This document shows positions 61,011 through 64,000 of a DNA stretch of 64,000 bases, piece by piece. The notes below the pieces were generated by a model, which was given only the letters and a program-made list of their open reading frames with translations, searched no databases and was not told the origin of the DNA. The translations under genes and the position numbers were made by a program. Positions within the stretch are counted from its first letter, which is position 1. Each line of letters starts with the position of its first letter. This DNA is from UBA2336 sp036787955 (GTDB lineage Bacteria; Bacteroidota; Bacteroidia; Cytophagales; Cyclobacteriaceae): assembly GCA_036787955.1 (NCBI GenBank), contig DAIQOI010000002.1:248001-312000 (forward strand). Direction: 5' to 3'.

Positions 61011-62387
61011 ATGACCGAATTCATCCGAACACTGGCCAACGGTATCTGGACACCAGTTTTGTTTTTGCTCATTCTGGGCGGCTTGTTTTTCTTTTTCTAC
61101 AGCCGTTTCATCCCATATAAATATTTAACGCACGCCATCAACATCCTTCGCGGCAAATATGATAACCCCAATGATCCGGGGTATATCAATGCTTACCAGG
61201 CACTTTCAACTGCCCTGGCATCAACTGTTGGCATGGGCAACATAGCCGGTGTGGCCTATGCGATTTCTATCGGAGGTCCGGGTGCATTGTTCTGGATGTG
61301 GGTCACTGCTTTTGTGGGTATGTCATCCAACTTTTTTACCAGCGCATTGGCGGTGATGTACCGCGGCAAAGATTCAGAAGGAAATATTCAGGGCGGACCA
61401 ATGTACGTTATACGCGAAGCACTGAACAAGAAATGGTACTGGATGGCAGTGGTGTTCAGCCTCTGTTGTCTTATCGGGTGCCTGCCCATTTTTCAGGCCA
61501 ACCAGCTTACCCAGGCTATCCGCGAAATTGGTTTTCCGGAGGTAAACTGGGGAGTCATCTGGCTGGGAGGAGCCGACATCCTGGTGTTTAATCTGGTAGT
61601 AGGTATAGTGCTTACGGTAACTGCGGGTGTTGTAATTATCGGGGGCATCCAGCGCATCGGCAACTGGGCCGGACGAATGGTACCGCTGATGATTGTGCTG
61701 TACTTCCTTTGTGTGCTGATTATTCTTGTACTCAACATAAAAGTTGTTCCGCACTATTTGTGGCTGATCATTACCGATGCCTTTAAAGCCGAATTTTATA
61801 AAGGTCCTTTGTTTGGAGGGGCTTTGGGCGGACTTATTCTTACCGGCGTGCGCAGGGCGTCATTTTCAAGCGAAGCGGGGATCGGCACCGCACCACTGGC
61901 ACTGGGCGCATCCAAAAGCCGGGAGCCGATACGCGAAGGGTTGGTGTCTATGTTAAGCCCCGCCATCGATACGCTGGTGGTCTGTACCCTCACCGCTTTG
62001 GCTATTCTGGTAACCGGTGTTTGGCAAACCAGCGACACCAATGGTGTAACCCTCACCTCCACCGCATTTGAAAGTGCCTTGCCCGGTGCAGGTAAATACC
62101 TGCTGCTGTTATGTGCTTTTTTCTTTGCCGTTACTTCCTTGTTTTCGTACTGTTATTATGGAAACAAATCCATGGCTTTTCTGGTGGGTGTGAAGTACGG
62201 ACGGTATTACAATTATTTTTACCTGGCTACCATCATTTTTGGCGCTGTGGTAAGTATGGAAACCGTGATCAACATTATTGATATTGCTTATGCTATTATG
62301 GCTTTTCCTACCATGATATCGGGTTTTATGCTGGCCCCGCGGGTTATGGAGGAGGCCAGGCGCTACTTTGCCCGTTTGAGCAGGTAA
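61011..62387 (+). CDS. Alanine/glycine:cation symporter (AGCS family)
   Basis: A 458-residue sodium-driven amino-acid symporter of the AGCS/DAACS-like family with about ten membrane helices. Family motifs are STALASTVGMGNIAGVAYAISIGGPGALFWMW in parts, GGPMYVI, AEFYKGPLFGGALGGLILTGVRRASFSSEAGIGTAP in parts, and FSYCYYGNKS. It would import alanine or glycine with Na+. Co-transcription with the ureohydrolase gene is likely from spacing. It ends at a hairpin. Confidence 0.92.
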   Translation: MTEFIRTLANGIWTPVLFLLILGGLFFFFYSRFIPYKYLTHAINILRGKYDNPNDPGYINAYQALSTALASTVGMGNIAGVAYAISIGGPGALFWMWVTAFVGMSSNFFTSALAVMYRGKDSEGNIQGGPMYVIREALNKKWYWMAVVFSLCCLIGCLPIFQANQLTQAIREIGFPEVNWGVIWLGGADILVFNLVVGIVLTVTAGVVIIGGIQRIGNWAGRMVPLMIVLYFLCVLIILVLNIKVVPHYLWLIITDAFKAEFYKGPLFGGALGGLILTGVRRASFSSEAGIGTAPLALGASKSREPIREGLVSMLSPAIDTLVVCTLTALAILVTGVWQTSDTNGVTLTSTAFESALPGAGKYLLLLCAFFFAVTSLFSYCYYGNKSMAFLVGVKYGRYYNYFYLATIIFGAVVSMETVINIIDIAYAIMAFPTMISGFMLAPRVMEEARRYFARLSR

Positions 62388-62417
62388 ACAACGTGTGATG
62401 ATCGGTTTGAAAATAAA

Positions 62418-62447
62418 AAAGGCTGCATCAAGCAGCCTTTAGCTTTT
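62418..62447. terminator. Bidirectional terminator between the symporter and the lipoprotein gene
   Basis: A 9-bp stem, AAAGGCTGC/GCAGCCTTT (62418-62426, 62432-62440), has an ATCAA loop. A T-run lies on both sides (AGCTTTTTT on the plus, TTTTTTATTT on the minus). Confidence 0.75.
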
Positions 62448-62465
62448 TTAAGAAGTGGCTTACCG

Positions 62466-63200
62466 TTAAAAGACACGGCTGGCGCTCCAGGTTCCGGATA
62501 CGTCAGTGGCCGAAAATGTTCCGCTCAATGTATTGCCACTCAGTGTACCGGTGAAGTTTATATCATTCGTACCATCACCATCAAAATCGCAATCGCATAC
62601 CAGCGTACTGCCATCAACAGTGCCCTCCAGTTCAGAGCATTCCGTTTCTCCGTCTGTGCGGGTTAAAGCAGTCCATGAATCGCCGGCGATAACAAAATTC
62701 ATAATCCCGTTGTACGGCGTGCCCGACATAGTTCCGGAGTAAGTACCGGCAAAGCCACGAACCAGTTGATTGGATTTTTCTTTGTGCAAAATCAGGCAAG
62801 CTCCCGGATGGCCGGGTATTTCAACACCAAAGAATCCGTATTCCGAACCCGTGGCATTTGTCCAGAAGCCGATGGAAGCTTCACCACTGCCCACCGCGCC
62901 CCGAAAGTAACCTTCAAAACCAACCTCGGGGTTGTAAGTCTGCTCAGTGGTGAGGTCATAATTCTGACCGTCAATATTCAGGGTAAGTGAAATCACCCCA
63001 TTGCCAAGGTTGTCAAGGTTAAGTTTTACAAACCCCGATGATCCAATCAGAACCCCTTTGTAAACACCCTTACCACTGTTGTCATTTTCTGGTCGTGCCT
63101 CAGGGGCATTCGGGAAAGCAGGAGCTGATTCGTCATCGCCACAACCTGATACCAACACGGCTGCGGAAAAGAATACATAAAACCAACTGTGTTTAAACAT
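62466..63200 (-). CDS. Exported lipoprotein of unknown function
   Basis: A 244-residue protein. The signal peptide ends at AAVLVSGC (lipobox), followed by GDDESA, acidic residues typical of exported lipoproteins in this phylum. A Pro/Glu/Asn-rich linker precedes beta repeats of the type GTYSGTMSGTPYNG and GTLSGNTLSGTFSATDVSGTWSAS. It may be a surface-exposed or outer-membrane lipoprotein. I start at ATG 63200; an ORF start at 63224 precedes it. Function not recognised. Confidence 0.72.
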   Translation of the reverse strand: MFKHSWFYVFFSAAVLVSGCGDDESAPAFPNAPEARPENDNSGKGVYKGVLIGSSGFVKLNLDNLGNGVISLTLNIDGQNYDLTTEQTYNPEVGFEGYFRGAVGSGEASIGFWTNATGSEYGFFGVEIPGHPGACLILHKEKSNQLVRGFAGTYSGTMSGTPYNGIMNFVIAGDSWTALTRTDGETECSELEGTVDGSTLVCDCDFDGDGTNDINFTGTLSGNTLSGTFSATDVSGTWSASRVF

Positions 63201-63356
63201 AGAATAACGGTTTTGGTTAAACATTAAACTTGCCTTTTATTAAAAATGCCTTTTTAAGGTAACCCGCCATCGGAAAAAATTGCTGCGCTGGTTTAACAAG
63301 AAATTTTTGCGCGGATTTGTACGCGATAGCGAAGCAAAAGGTTGCAGAAATATTCG

Positions 63357-64000
63357 TTAACCGGCGGATGATGCTGAGGTAACCACCGCGTTTCGGACCA
63401 GCGGATACTCAAACAGGCCGTACTTTTTAATGGCCTCCTCCACCTTATGAGGAACAAATTTCTCCCACCCCGGCTCGCCTTTTTTAATCATGGCCAATAC
63501 GTTGTCACTGATGATGTGCAGGTTGTTGACGTTGGCATCCTGAATATCATCCAGCTTGTTGTTGTCCATCAGATAACGGAACAGATTTTTTAAATTATCG
63601 GGCAGGGTGGCTTCAAAATCTTTCAGTGTGAAAAGTTTTCCTTCGGGCAACAAGGCCGGGTAGATGTAAAGTTTAACGTTGGTTCCAAACAAGGATGCAA
63701 AGCACTCCAATATTCCGCCGCGCAAATTGGTGTAGGTTCGCTCATCAAATACTTTTTGCAACGCATAGATACCCATTACGATGCCTATCTTTTTGCCTTT
63801 GGTAATCCGCGACAGGTAATCTGTGAGGCGGTAATACTCATAATAGTTGGAGATGAGCACATTCTGCCCCAGTGAACAAAGTATATCAGCCCGATTCAGA
63901 AAATCGCGCTCATCAATGCTACCTTCCACACCCAGGTCGTTCAGGGTTAGTTCGGTAAGTAGCACCATGCGCGATTTGTCCACATCGGGTTCATTTTTAA
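63357..64000 (-). CDS. Conserved protein, C-terminal part (5' truncated by window)
   Basis: The frame runs off the window edge on the minus strand; 214 residues are visible. The sequence is a soluble alternation of strands and helices: DILCSLGQNVLISNYYEYYRLTDYL, KGKKIGIVMGIYALQKVFDE, GILECFASLFGTNVKLYIYPALLPEG, in parts. A Rossmann or nucleotidyltransferase-like fold is possible, but no catalytic motif is seen. The visible end is complete. Family not recognised; a full-length copy is needed to name it. Confidence 0.55.
   Translation of the reverse strand, partial: KNEPDVDKSRMVLLTELTLNDLGVEGSIDERDFLNRADILCSLGQNVLISNYYEYYRLTDYLSRITKGKKIGIVMGIYALQKVFDERTYTNLRGGILECFASLFGTNVKLYIYPALLPEGKLFTLKDFEATLPDNLKNLFRYLMDNNKLDDIQDANVNNLHIISDNVLAMIKKGEPGWEKFVPHKVEEAIKKYGLFEYPLVRNAVVTSASSAG

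Noticed and set aside
1..64000. tRNA, rRNA, CRISPR arrays, insertion sequences, prophage genes
   Set aside because: No cloverleaf-like tail, no repeat-spacer pattern, no transposase or phage motif was found on reading through the window.

Overview
The window reads as a dense, mostly single-copy stretch of a Bacteroidota chromosome, most likely a cytophagalean. The inference rests on gene families typical of that phylum (DUF6913, DUF3575, DUF4159, DUF2911, TlpA/DUF4369 lipoprotein, BlaI plus M56/TonB_C, small histone-H1-like proteins, an alpha-oxoamine synthase of the serine palmitoyltransferase type). It also rests on promoters that resemble the Bacteroidota TTG-N17-21-TAnnTTTG pattern and on the scarcity of Shine-Dalgarno sequences. 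No rRNA, tRNA, CRISPR array, insertion sequence or prophage gene was recognised.

Layout. 1-4.6 kb: 3' end of an M1 aminopeptidase, ligA, a DUF6913 gene, dapA, and a converging small H1-like gene. 4.6-8.9 kb: PLP-dependent alpha-oxoamine synthase; divergently DUF1015, maf and a CPBP protease. 8.9-14.1 kb: a surface-glycan cluster of three glycosyltransferases, a GT-like protein and an FkbM methyltransferase, whose last gene overlaps ppa. 14.2-18.6 kb (minus strand): efflux adaptor, TolC, sdaAB, thyA. 18.7-24 kb: a lipoprotein, a DUF3575 pair with DUF4159, and a BlaI/M56 sensor pair. 24-29.2 kb: TlpA lipoprotein, gatB, alaS. 29.3-33.8 kb: two tandem M23 peptidases, CapA, MerR, dprA. 33.9-38.1 kb: TPR protein, HMG-CoA lyase, a decayed-looking spacer, murB, a 16-codon Lys/Ala gene, a small basic protein and dCMP deaminase. 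38.2-42.6 kb: DUF2911, a secreted protein, and the divergent katG/oxyR pair. 42.7-50.6 kb: a lipoprotein, a free-standing IF2_N-like protein, CHY zinc finger, arfB, a Lys-rich H1-like protein, an acyltransferase, a TPR histidine kinase, a channel-like membrane protein and an SPFH protein. 50.7-64 kb: gltA, acyl-CoA-binding protein, rsmE, a large exported protein, a TlpA thioredoxin, coaX, a sirtuin, topA, an arginase-family enzyme, an AGCS symporter, a lipoprotein and a truncated gene at the edge.

Most genes are housekeeping: DNA replication and repair (ligA, topA, dprA), translation (alaS, gatB, arfB, rsmE), wall synthesis (murB, dapA, M23), nucleotide metabolism (thyA, dCMP deaminase, maf) and oxidative stress (katG/oxyR). 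The less ordinary content is: at least three short lysine-rich chromatin-type proteins, one of only 16 residues with its own promoter and terminator; an M23 pair in which one copy has lost a catalytic histidine; a BlaI-type operator placed on a promoter ahead of an M56 protein with two TonB_C domains; an OxyR-like dyad over the oxyR start codon; and a channel-like protein without a recognisable selectivity filter next to an SPFH protein. I do not see a clear new multi-gene defence or biosynthetic system.
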